From Phycisphaerales bacterium (GTDB taxonomy: Bacteria > Planctomycetota > Phycisphaerae > Phycisphaerales > UBA1924): DNA of 64,000 bases. Both the position numbers and the translations under genes were made by a program. Each line of letters opens with the position of its first letter. The stretch's first letter is position 1. Positions 1-8,772 of this stretch are shown here, piece by piece. The DNA is taken from contig JALSHH010000021.1 of assembly GCA_026982335.1 (NCBI GenBank), positions 1 to 64,000 of the forward strand, in the 5' to 3' direction. The notes beneath the pieces are model-generated. The model saw only the letters and a program-made list of their open reading frames with translations. It was not told the DNA's origin and did not search any database.

Positions 1-380
1 CACCCGCGACCGCTGGCTCTACTCATTTTGCCGTTTAATCTTTCCCGCGCCAAGATGAAATCTGCACGCGCCAGCCCGAGCGGGCGTCGGGGGTGGTGTT
101 GCAGTTAAAATCTGCCAGGCAGGGCCTTTCTGTGGGAATGAATATGGCTGTTCTTGGACTGTCGCATATTCGTAAAGAAGAGGGGGTTGTTTGGAAGCAT
201 TTTTTTGATTTTGCCGTACTTTGATTTGCTTTCCAACAAAATTTCTATTCATACGCCTGACGGCATTTACGAATCTGCCGACACTTTTTACTCGAAGGCG
301 GTTTGAGGAACTCAGATTATGTGGTCCATGATCTCACTTGATAGGGCAAGGAAGTATTTGGGCTCCTAAACTCTTCACCT

Positions 381-2090
381 ATGACCGATTCCATGAAAAC
401 CGCCAGTTGCATCACTCGTTTCGCACCTTCGCCCACTGGGCATTTGCATATTGGCGGGGCCCGCACGGCCTTGCTTTGCTGGGCATTTGCCAAGAAGGCG
501 GGTGGCAAATTTGTGCTTCGGATCGAGGATACAGACCAGACACGCTCGTCGGCGTCTTCAATGAAGGGCATCCTCGAAGACCTTGCGTGGCTTGGGATCG
601 AATGGGATGAAGGGCCCGAGTTGGAATATAAGGGTCAGACACTCGGCGGCGACCCACGCGATGTCGGCCCATTCTTTCAGGCGCAGAGGCTTGATCTCTA
701 CAACACACACATCCGTACACTCATCGAAGAGGATAAAGCTTACCCGGCGTTTGAAACACCTGAAGAGCTCGAAGCACTCCGCAAAGAGGCCATCGCGACC
801 AAGACCGGGTACAAGTACAACCGGGCGGGGCTTGAGGTGCCGCTTGAGGAGCGTATCGCACGGGTTGATGCCGGTGAGCTTCATGTTGTTCGGCTCAAGA
901 TGCCCGATGAACCCATCACCGTTCATGATGCAATTCTTGGTGAGGTGACGGTAGAGCCTGAGGAGTTCGATGATTTCATTATTCGCAAACGCGATGGGTT
1001 CCCGACCTATCACCTCGCGGTGGTGGTTGATGATGCGTTGATGGGGGTGACGCATGTGCTGCGTGGGCAGGAGCATTTGATTAATACGCCGAGGCATATC
1101 GCGTTGCAGCGGGCGTTGGGGTTTGATACGCCGAGTTATGGGCATATGCCTCTGATTTTTAATCCCGATGGGTCGAAGATGTCCAAGCGGGACAAGGACA
1201 AACTGGCCAAGAAGGCGGTCAAGGAACAAGGGATTGAATCATCGCCAATCGAATCAATGAATGACGAGGACTTCGCAGCGTGGCTCAAGGACAAGACTTG
1301 CCAACTTGCTTCGGACGATTTGATCGCGCTGGCCAAGGTGCTTGGGATCACGCTTCCTGAGATTGATGTTGAGGATTTTCGCCGCGCTGGGTATCTGCCC
1401 AAGGCGCTCAATAATTACCTTGCTTTGCTGGGGTGGAATCCAAAGACCAAGAACGATGATGGTACCGATCTCGAACGCTTCGACATGGATTACCTCGCGT
1501 CGCACTTTTCGATGGCTGGCATGGGTAAAGGGCAGTCGAAGTTTGATCGGGTAAAACTTTTGAGTTTCAACAGCGACGCAATCGCCGCTCTCACCGATGA
1601 CACATTTGCCGAGATTTGGTATGACTGGGCGGTGCAATACGATCCGGAGCTTGCCAATCGATTCGATGCCGATGCGATGCTGACACTTGCCCCAGCGGTG
1701 AAGACGCGATGCAAGACGCTGGCCGACGGACGCGGGGTCGTTGGCTTTGCGTTGGTCGCTGACGATGCGATTCAATACGACGGCAAGGCCGTCCACAAAG
1801 CCCTCATCAAAGGCGACAAAAAAGGACTCGAACTCCTGCTCGGGTTCCGAGCCGTGGTCGAGGCGATGGATGACTTCTCGGCTCAAGCCATCGAACAAGC
1901 CGTGAAGGACTTCGCCGAGTCGCAGGGTGTCGGGATGGGCAAGGTTGCCCAGCCGTTGAGGGTCGCGGTGACAGGCGCGGCCGTTTCGCCGCCGTTGGGT
2001 CAGACGCTGGGGATTCTGGGGAAGAAATCGGTGCTCAATCGGATCGATCGGTGCGAGGAGTCGGTATACTCGATGGCAACCAAGGAGTAA
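381..2090 (+). CDS. gltX: Glutamyl-tRNA synthetase
   Basis: N-terminus TRFAPSPTGHLHIGGARTAL (HIGH motif), LRIEDTDQTRS, KMSKRDK signature; class Ic GluRS architecture. Confidence 0.97.
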   Translation: MTDSMKTASCITRFAPSPTGHLHIGGARTALLCWAFAKKAGGKFVLRIEDTDQTRSSASSMKGILEDLAWLGIEWDEGPELEYKGQTLGGDPRDVGPFFQAQRLDLYNTHIRTLIEEDKAYPAFETPEELEALRKEAIATKTGYKYNRAGLEVPLEERIARVDAGELHVVRLKMPDEPITVHDAILGEVTVEPEEFDDFIIRKRDGFPTYHLAVVVDDALMGVTHVLRGQEHLINTPRHIALQRALGFDTPSYGHMPLIFNPDGSKMSKRDKDKLAKKAVKEQGIESSPIESMNDEDFAAWLKDKTCQLASDDLIALAKVLGITLPEIDVEDFRRAGYLPKALNNYLALLGWNPKTKNDDGTDLERFDMDYLASHFSMAGMGKGQSKFDRVKLLSFNSDAIAALTDDTFAEIWYDWAVQYDPELANRFDADAMLTLAPAVKTRCKTLADGRGVVGFALVADDAIQYDGKAVHKALIKGDKKGLELLLGFRAVVEAMDDFSAQAIEQAVKDFAESQGVGMGKVAQPLRVAVTGAAVSPPLGQTLGILGKKSVLNRIDRCEESVYSMATKE

Positions 2091-2092
2091 GC

Positions 2093-2989
2093 ATGGCCGT
2101 CCCGACACTCGATATCCACTTCGGCGATAATCTCGAAGTGCTCAAATCGTTCGATACTGGATCATTCGACATGATCTACATCGACCCGCCCTTCAATACC
2201 GGCAAAACGCAGGCCAGAACACGCATCAAAACCATCCGCGATGACGATGGCGATCGAAAAGGATTCAAAGGTCAGCAGTACCGCACCGTCCGGATGGGCA
2301 CGAAAACCTTTGTCGATACCTTTGATGATTTTATGCTCTTTCTTGAGCCCAGAATCCTCGAAGCCCAGCGCCTGCTCAAACCCAATGGCAGCTTCTTCCT
2401 GCATCTTGATTATCGAGAAGTGCATTATGCTAAGGTGATGTGTGACATGATCTTTGGGCGAGACTCATTCCTCAACGAGATCATCTGGGCGTATGACTAT
2501 GGCGCCCGCTCGAAGAAGAAATGGTCGTCCAAGCACGACACGATTCTGTGGTACGCGATGAATCCCAAGGACTACACCTATCGGTACGACGATATTGATC
2601 GGATTCCGTATATGGCACCGGGATTGGTGACCAAGGAGAAGGCCGAGCGTGGTAAGACGCCTACGGATACCTGGTGGCACACGATCGTCTCGCCCAATGG
2701 CAAAGAGAAAACCGGATACCCAACCCAGAAGCCTCTGGGTGTGATTAATCGGATGATGAAAGTGCATACGAACCCCGGCGATCGAGTCTTGGATTTCTTC
2801 GCAGGCAGCGGGACGATCGGCGAGTCCGCGATCCGCATGGGACGCAGTGCAGTGCTTGTGGACCAGAACGAGGAGGCGATGGAAGTGATGGCCAAGCGAT
2901 TGGGATTTGCCCAGCCAAGGTTTCATGGATGGGAGCCGGGGGAAGGGTGCGAGGTAGAGCCAGTTTTTCTCGGTGCGATTCCCGCGTGA
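2093..2989 (+). CDS. DNA (adenine-N6 / cytosine-N4) methyltransferase, beta-class motif order
   Basis: DPPFNTGKTQ catalytic motif IV near N-terminus and VLDFFAGSGTIGESA (AdoMet motif I) near C-terminus; ATG 2093 with AAGGAG RBS just upstream. Confidence 0.9.
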   Translation: MAVPTLDIHFGDNLEVLKSFDTGSFDMIYIDPPFNTGKTQARTRIKTIRDDDGDRKGFKGQQYRTVRMGTKTFVDTFDDFMLFLEPRILEAQRLLKPNGSFFLHLDYREVHYAKVMCDMIFGRDSFLNEIIWAYDYGARSKKKWSSKHDTILWYAMNPKDYTYRYDDIDRIPYMAPGLVTKEKAERGKTPTDTWWHTIVSPNGKEKTGYPTQKPLGVINRMMKVHTNPGDRVLDFFAGSGTIGESAIRMGRSAVLVDQNEEAMEVMAKRLGFAQPRFHGWEPGEGCEVEPVFLGAIPA

Positions 2990-3573
2990 ATGAGTTGAAG
3001 CGCGATGAACTCATCGAGGCGATTGATCGGCTGGGGTCTGATTCGCTTGATGTCGGCGAGCGGGCGAGGCTGATGGGGATTATTCATTATGAATCGGCTG
3101 TGGGGCAATGGAGGCCGATCTCCATATGGAGCATGCTCTGGCGGTCGTTGAGTTATGGCTCCATAGCTGTTCGCCGTCTCGGCTTTGTTCCAGAAGAGGA
3201 TATTCGACGATTTCGCGAGACCGAACGATTGCTTGGATCATTTTTCACTGTTGTCGTGGGAAGTATTTGTTTCACTCTCTTCTTCGCTGCCCTTGCCTTT
3301 CCCCTGCTCAAAGCAGCTAAGCATTTTGGTATTGGATCGGGCGGGTTTATTTTCGTTTCAGGTCTTCTGGGTGGCTTGTTTTTCTACCTGCTCACCATCC
3401 GGATGTTCAAGCACACACCAGCGGAACCCCAAAATGCTCAACGGTTTCGGCCTTGGTGTATCGGTTGCGGGTACGATCTCGAAGGGCTTGAATCTGCGCT
3501 GGGCGATGAGGTTTGGGTGGGGTCGAGGAACTGTCCTGAGTGCGGGCAGCAATACCCGGCGGTGGGGGAATAG
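2986..3573 (+). CDS. Hypothetical membrane protein with C-terminal zinc-ribbon-like CxxC pair
   Basis: GTG start overlapping the MTase stop; two hydrophobic segments; C-term WCIGCGYDLEGL...NCPECGQQYP. Confidence 0.65.
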   Translation: MNELKRDELIEAIDRLGSDSLDVGERARLMGIIHYESAVGQWRPISIWSMLWRSLSYGSIAVRRLGFVPEEDIRRFRETERLLGSFFTVVVGSICFTLFFAALAFPLLKAAKHFGIGSGGFIFVSGLLGGLFFYLLTIRMFKHTPAEPQNAQRFRPWCIGCGYDLEGLESALGDEVWVGSRNCPECGQQYPAVGE

Positions 3574-3594
3574 AGAGCGGTTTGGCTGCGTACA

Positions 3595-5376
3595 ATGACT
3601 CATATGAGGAGCCAGCGCATGACTGAAGCAGTGGAATCACGCCATTTTATTCAGCAGATCATCGACGCCGACATTGAAACCGGCAAGTGGGGAGCCCCCG
3701 GCGATCGTTCGATCGTCACGACGCGGTTCCCGCCTGAGCCAAACGGGTATCTGCACCTTGGGCACACCAAAGCCATCTGCCTGAGCTGTGGGATTGCCCG
3801 CGAGTATGGCGGGCGGTTCTTCCTGCGCTTTGATGACACCAACCCGGCCAAAGAAGAACAAGAGTTTGTCGATTCGATCAAGCATGATCTCGAATGGCTC
3901 GGCGCGACCTGGGAAGGGGAGGCCAAGTTTGCTTCGGATTATTTTGATCAGATGTATAGCTGGGCGATCGAGCTGATCGAGAAGGGATTGGCGTATGTCG
4001 ATGACCAGAGCGTCGAGGAGATTCGCAGCGGTCGCGGCAACCTCAAAGACGGCGGCCAAGAATCGCCCTTCCGCAATCGGAGTGTTGAAGAAAACCTTGG
4101 TCTGTTTGCACGGATGAAGGCGGGCGAGTTTGAGAATGGGTCACGGGTACTTCGGGCGAAGATTGATATGAACTCGCCGAACATGAACCTGCGAGACCCG
4201 TTGATCTACCGCATTGTCAATGCGCCTCACCATCGGACGGGTGACACTTGGCATATCTACCCGATGTACGACTGGGCGCATGGTTTAGAGGATTCGATCG
4301 AAGGCATCACCCATTCGCTCTGCACACTTGAGTTCGAGGATCATCGCCCGCTGTACGACTGGTTTATTGAGGCGATCAATCAAGGGCGAAACGATGAGGA
4401 CAAGATTCACCATCCTCAGCAGATCGAGTTCTCGCGCTTGTTCTTGTCGTATACGAATATGTCCAAACGTTTCATGCGTCAGTTGGTCGAAGAGAACCAT
4501 GTTCAAGGGTGGGACGATCCGCGGATGATTACGGTGGCGGGTTTTCGCAGGCGAGGCTATACCCCTGAATCCTTCTGGAAACTCGCTGAAGATGTCGGGA
4601 TCACCAAATTCAACGCGATGGTCGATTTCTCACGATTGGAGAACATGGTCCGTGAAGACCTCAACGAACGGGCACCGCGACGGATGGTCGTGCTCGATCC
4701 GATCAAGCTCATCATCACCAACTGGGACGAGCATGGCGATGCCGATCGTGTCGAGGCGATGGAGGTTCCGAATCATCCCAAGGACGAATCGTTTGGATCG
4801 CGGACGATCAATTTTGCTCGTGAGCTTTGGATCGAGCGAGAGGATTTTATGATCGATCCGCCCAAGAAGTTCTTTCGGCTTGGTCTTGGGCGCGAGGTGC
4901 GTCTGCGCTGTGGGTATTGGGTGAAGTGTCATGACTACAAGCGCGATAGCGATGGCAATGTCATTGAGGTGTATTGCACCTACGACCACCAAACCAAAGG
5001 CGGCAACAATCCACCACCCGAAAGTGATGGTCAGGTCCGTAAGGTCAAAGGCACGATCCATTGGGTGAATGTCAACGATGCGGTTGATGCTGAGGTTCGG
5101 TTGTTTGATCGGTTGTATATGGCCGAGCGCCCCGGCAAGAAGACCGGCGACCATCTTGACGATCTAAATCCAGATTCGCTTAAGATCGTTTTTAATGCCA
5201 AGATCGAACCGGGGTTGGTGCAGAAACGGGATGACGAACCGAACTGGGAGGACGGCATTCGGCGATTCCAATTTGAGCGGACCGGGTATTTCTGCGTGGA
5301 TGCGGATTCGACGCCTGAGAAGATGGTGTTCAACCGGACGGCTTCGTTGCGCGATTCATGGTCGAAGCAAAAGTGA
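3595..5376 (+). CDS. glnS: Glutaminyl-tRNA synthetase
   Basis: TRFPPEPNGYLHLGHTKAI, FDDTNPAKEEQEFVDSI, LSYTNMSKRFM; GlnRS-type full length. Confidence 0.96.
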   Translation: MTHMRSQRMTEAVESRHFIQQIIDADIETGKWGAPGDRSIVTTRFPPEPNGYLHLGHTKAICLSCGIAREYGGRFFLRFDDTNPAKEEQEFVDSIKHDLEWLGATWEGEAKFASDYFDQMYSWAIELIEKGLAYVDDQSVEEIRSGRGNLKDGGQESPFRNRSVEENLGLFARMKAGEFENGSRVLRAKIDMNSPNMNLRDPLIYRIVNAPHHRTGDTWHIYPMYDWAHGLEDSIEGITHSLCTLEFEDHRPLYDWFIEAINQGRNDEDKIHHPQQIEFSRLFLSYTNMSKRFMRQLVEENHVQGWDDPRMITVAGFRRRGYTPESFWKLAEDVGITKFNAMVDFSRLENMVREDLNERAPRRMVVLDPIKLIITNWDEHGDADRVEAMEVPNHPKDESFGSRTINFARELWIEREDFMIDPPKKFFRLGLGREVRLRCGYWVKCHDYKRDSDGNVIEVYCTYDHQTKGGNNPPPESDGQVRKVKGTIHWVNVNDAVDAEVRLFDRLYMAERPGKKTGDHLDDLNPDSLKIVFNAKIEPGLVQKRDDEPNWEDGIRRFQFERTGYFCVDADSTPEKMVFNRTASLRDSWSKQK

Positions 5377-5649
5377 AGTTGGTGTTGAAGATCGGCGCAA
5401 TATGCTGGTTGCCTTTGTGCCAAGTTGCGGTCCGATTGTATCGTTTGTGCCGACTGGGACTACATGTCCCCAGATCAGATCCATGTTGAAGTCAAGATTC
5501 ACCCGCATAACCGGCAGGGATTTCACATGCTCTCACGGCTTGGGTTTGAATCAGGCCCATCAAACCACCGATGAACTGGGAAGAAGCCCGGGATTGTGAT
5601 CTGGGCGCGGTGATAGTGGGCAGTGATTGCCAATCTTGGAGAACACGCT

Positions 5650-6705
5650 GTGGAACTCGATGCCATCCTTCGTCAAGCACATGAAGCCGACGCTTCGGAT
5701 ATTCATATTGTCTCGGGTGAACCCGCCTCAATGCGAGTGCATCAGGTGATCAAACCCATGGGGGATGTTCCGATGGACCCTATGGTGGTCGCGGAGATGT
5801 TCAAGAGCATGTCCAACAAGGAGGTGCTTGAAATCTTTGCCCGTGATAAGGATGCGGATTTTTCATATGAGGTTCCTGGACTTGCCCGATATCGTGTCAA
5901 TGCTCATATGCAAAAAGGTGTGATCGGATTGGCGATGCGTGCGATCAAGACCAAGGTGCCGCCCTTGAGCGCCTTGGGACTGCCCGAAGTCATTGCCCGA
6001 CTAACTTATCTCCCGCGTGGGTTGGTACTCGTCACCGGCGATACTGGTTCAGGGAAATCAACCACGCTCGCGGCGATGATCCAGTCGATGAATCAGCGAT
6101 ACTCCAAGCACATCATCACCCTCGAAGACCCGGTCGAATATATGTTTGAATCGGACCAATGCCTGATCGAACAGCGTGAGCTCGGGCGAGACATGATCAG
6201 CTTTACCTCTGGACTCAAGCATGCGCTCCGTCAGGACCCAGATATTATTCTCGTGGGCGAAATGCGTGATTTGGAAACGACTTCACTGGCGATCTCGGCA
6301 GGTGAAACCGGGCATTTGGTGCTGTCTACGCTGCACACGGTCAATGCTTCGCAAACGGTGTCTCGTATTATTGACATGTACCCATCGGGTCAGCAGAGCC
6401 AGATTCGCTCGATGCTCTCGACGACCTTGCAGGCCGTGGTTTCACAAACGCTCTTTACCCGCTCGGATCGCCCAGGGATGGTGCCTGCGGTGGAGACGCT
6501 CTTATGCACGCCTGCGGTTCGCAACCTGATCCGTGAAAACAAAATCTTCGAGATTCCCAATGTGATCGAGACCTCGCGGGCGATTGGAATGAGCTCGTTG
6601 GATTCGTCAATTGCCGAGCTGTATTTTAACGGGACGATTTCCAAAGAGGACGCGATTGCCAAGGCTGTCTTCCCCGACAAGCTCGAACGCCAGCTTGTTG
6701 CCTAA
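5650..6705 (+). CDS. pilT: Type IV pilus retraction ATPase PilT
   Basis: GDTGSGKSTTLAAM Walker A, IITLEDPVEYMF, DPDIILVGEMRDLETT, AGETGHLVLSTLHT motifs. Confidence 0.95.
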   Translation: MELDAILRQAHEADASDIHIVSGEPASMRVHQVIKPMGDVPMDPMVVAEMFKSMSNKEVLEIFARDKDADFSYEVPGLARYRVNAHMQKGVIGLAMRAIKTKVPPLSALGLPEVIARLTYLPRGLVLVTGDTGSGKSTTLAAMIQSMNQRYSKHIITLEDPVEYMFESDQCLIEQRELGRDMISFTSGLKHALRQDPDIILVGEMRDLETTSLAISAGETGHLVLSTLHTVNASQTVSRIIDMYPSGQQSQIRSMLSTTLQAVVSQTLFTRSDRPGMVPAVETLLCTPAVRNLIRENKIFEIPNVIETSRAIGMSSLDSSIAELYFNGTISKEDAIAKAVFPDKLERQLVA

Positions 6706-6730
6706 AGCCATGAAGTAGGGAGAAGTTCTG

Positions 6731-7957
6731 ATGCCAAACTATCGTTTCCAAGTCAAATCACAGGACGGCAAGATCCAATCAGGCACGATGGCTGCCGACA
6801 GTGCTGCTGCTGCTGCTGCGATTCTGCGTAATCAGGGCGTTCATGTGATGGCGGTCGATCAAGACAAGGGGGTACACAAATCAGATGGGCTGATGAGCAC
6901 CCTCTCGGCAATGAACAACAAGAGAGCGACACAGAAGAATGTGCTCGATTTCACCACCCAGCTTTCAGTCATGATTCGCGCGGGGATCAATCTTCGTGCC
7001 GCCCTCGATGGCATCGCCGACCAGACCGATCATAAGGTTTTCAAGAAGGTTATCAATGAGCTCAAGGCCGATGTCGAGAGCGGCAAACAGTTTTCGGATG
7101 CCTTGGCCAAACACCCGAAGCTCTTCGGTCCTCTTTATGTCAACATGGTTCGGGCATCGGAAATGTCGGGGTCATTCTCGGAGATGCTCGATCGCATCGG
7201 TGGATACATCGCCCAGCAGATCGAAACCAAGAAAATGGTGATCGGTGCTTCGATTTATCCTGCGATCATTGGTGGCATGGCCGTTACGGTGACGGTCTTC
7301 CTGCTTACCTTCGTGCTCCCCAAGTTCTACACGATCTTTGAGGGCAAAGAGGATGTGCTCCCTTGGGCAACCAATTTTCTGATGATGCTCTCGAAGACGC
7401 TGACCGATCAATGGATGTTTCTCCTCGGCGGGGTTGCGGTCATCGGCGGAGCGAGTTTTGCTTTTGTCAAAACGGAGGTTGGGTCTTTTTGGGTGGACAA
7501 AATGAAACTTACCATCCCAGTGATCAAAGGCATGTTCCGGTCGCTGTATATTACCCGGTCACTCCAGACCATGGGTCAGCTCATCAACGCCGGCGTGCCC
7601 ATGCTCGATACCCTGACGATCACCTCTGAAATTTCGGGAAACAAAATTTTTGAGGGCATGTGGCGCAAAGTGCATGGGTCAGTCAAGCAAGGGCGAAAAA
7701 TTGCGGAACCACTTCAGGGCAGCACAATTTTACCAAAAGCGGTGATTCAAATGATCGCTGCAGGTGAGGAGTCCGGTAAGCTTGGAGAGGTGCTCGATGA
7801 GATATCGGTCTTTTATGCCAAGCAGCTCAAAGACCACATCAAAGCGGTTACCGGAATGATCGAGCCCATCATGATCATTCTAATGGGTTCAATCGTTGGA
7901 TTTATCGCCATGGCGATCATCCTTCCGATCTTCAAGATGAGCCAGCTCGTGTCGTAA
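6731..7957 (+). CDS. pilC: Type II secretion/type IV pilus inner membrane protein PilC/GspF
   Basis: GspF-type duplicated membrane domain; FTTQLSVMIRAGINLRAALDGI and AGEESGKLGEVLDEI; follows pilT. Confidence 0.92.
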   Translation: MPNYRFQVKSQDGKIQSGTMAADSAAAAAAILRNQGVHVMAVDQDKGVHKSDGLMSTLSAMNNKRATQKNVLDFTTQLSVMIRAGINLRAALDGIADQTDHKVFKKVINELKADVESGKQFSDALAKHPKLFGPLYVNMVRASEMSGSFSEMLDRIGGYIAQQIETKKMVIGASIYPAIIGGMAVTVTVFLLTFVLPKFYTIFEGKEDVLPWATNFLMMLSKTLTDQWMFLLGGVAVIGGASFAFVKTEVGSFWVDKMKLTIPVIKGMFRSLYITRSLQTMGQLINAGVPMLDTLTITSEISGNKIFEGMWRKVHGSVKQGRKIAEPLQGSTILPKAVIQMIAAGEESGKLGEVLDEISVFYAKQLKDHIKAVTGMIEPIMIILMGSIVGFIAMAIILPIFKMSQLVS

Positions 7958-8029
7958 TGGATGCTTGATGGACAGCAGCGATCGTTGACGAGCGCGATGC
8001 GCCACGATGAGCAAGGGAGAAGTTTGACC

Positions 8030-8746
8030 ATGCGAAACCGATTATCGAATTCCAGACAATCAAGGGGGCGAAGAGGTCAAGGTGGGTTTACACTCATCGA
8101 AACCTCCATGGCCACTGTGATTATCGGGGTCGGGGTCCTTGCGATGGTCGATGCGCAATCTGCGTTTATTGTTTCCAATCAATGGTCGTCACATGCAGCA
8201 AGTGCCACCTTCCTTGCCAACGAAATCAGAGAGCTCACACGCAACCTGCCCAAGCACGATCCAGTCAACGGCATCACCCTTGTTGATGATGGAAGTGGGA
8301 ACATGATCCTCTCCGGATGGGGATATGACGCTGGGGAGGTGACTGTTGGCGACTTCGATGATGTTGACGATTTCGATGGCATCACCTTCTCATACATCGG
8401 TACACCCGGTCTTGTCGACAATGATCTCCCGGGGCCGATCAATGCCTTTGGGGAGGTTATTCCTGCGCTCTCGCATGATGGTGTCGAACAGGGATTTACC
8501 GATGCCGACCAACTCTTTAGTGGTGATGCGATGCGCGGATGGTTTCAAACGGTATTCGTCGAAAAAATAGATCCATTCGATACATCAATCGTTCACGATG
8601 ATGCGTATTTCGAAGTGCCAAATGGAGCATTTCCTGGGCGAGAAGTCGATGAGTATCCATTGCGCGTGAGCGTACTGGTGTTTTATCAGGGGGTTAACGA
8701 TATCCAGGCGGACTTGGTGACGACCGTGTCTTGGATCATTCCCTGA
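8030..8746 (+). CDS. Prepilin-like protein (PilV-like minor pilin)
   Basis: GGFTLIETSMATVIIGVGVLAMV type III signal; position after pilC. Confidence 0.8.
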   Translation: MRNRLSNSRQSRGRRGQGGFTLIETSMATVIIGVGVLAMVDAQSAFIVSNQWSSHAASATFLANEIRELTRNLPKHDPVNGITLVDDGSGNMILSGWGYDAGEVTVGDFDDVDDFDGITFSYIGTPGLVDNDLPGPINAFGEVIPALSHDGVEQGFTDADQLFSGDAMRGWFQTVFVEKIDPFDTSIVHDDAYFEVPNGAFPGREVDEYPLRVSVLVFYQGVNDIQADLVTTVSWIIP

Positions 8747-8772
8747 GAAGGGATGTGAGAGGTTGAGAAGTT

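Noticed and set aside
1-380. Possible minus-strand CDS 19-252 or leader RNA upstream of gltX
   Set aside because: No conserved motif and low-complexity composition; too close to the window edge to judge.
558-2108. Large minus-strand ORFs opposite gltX
   Set aside because: Shadow ORFs of a clearly coding gltX; no recognisable domain.
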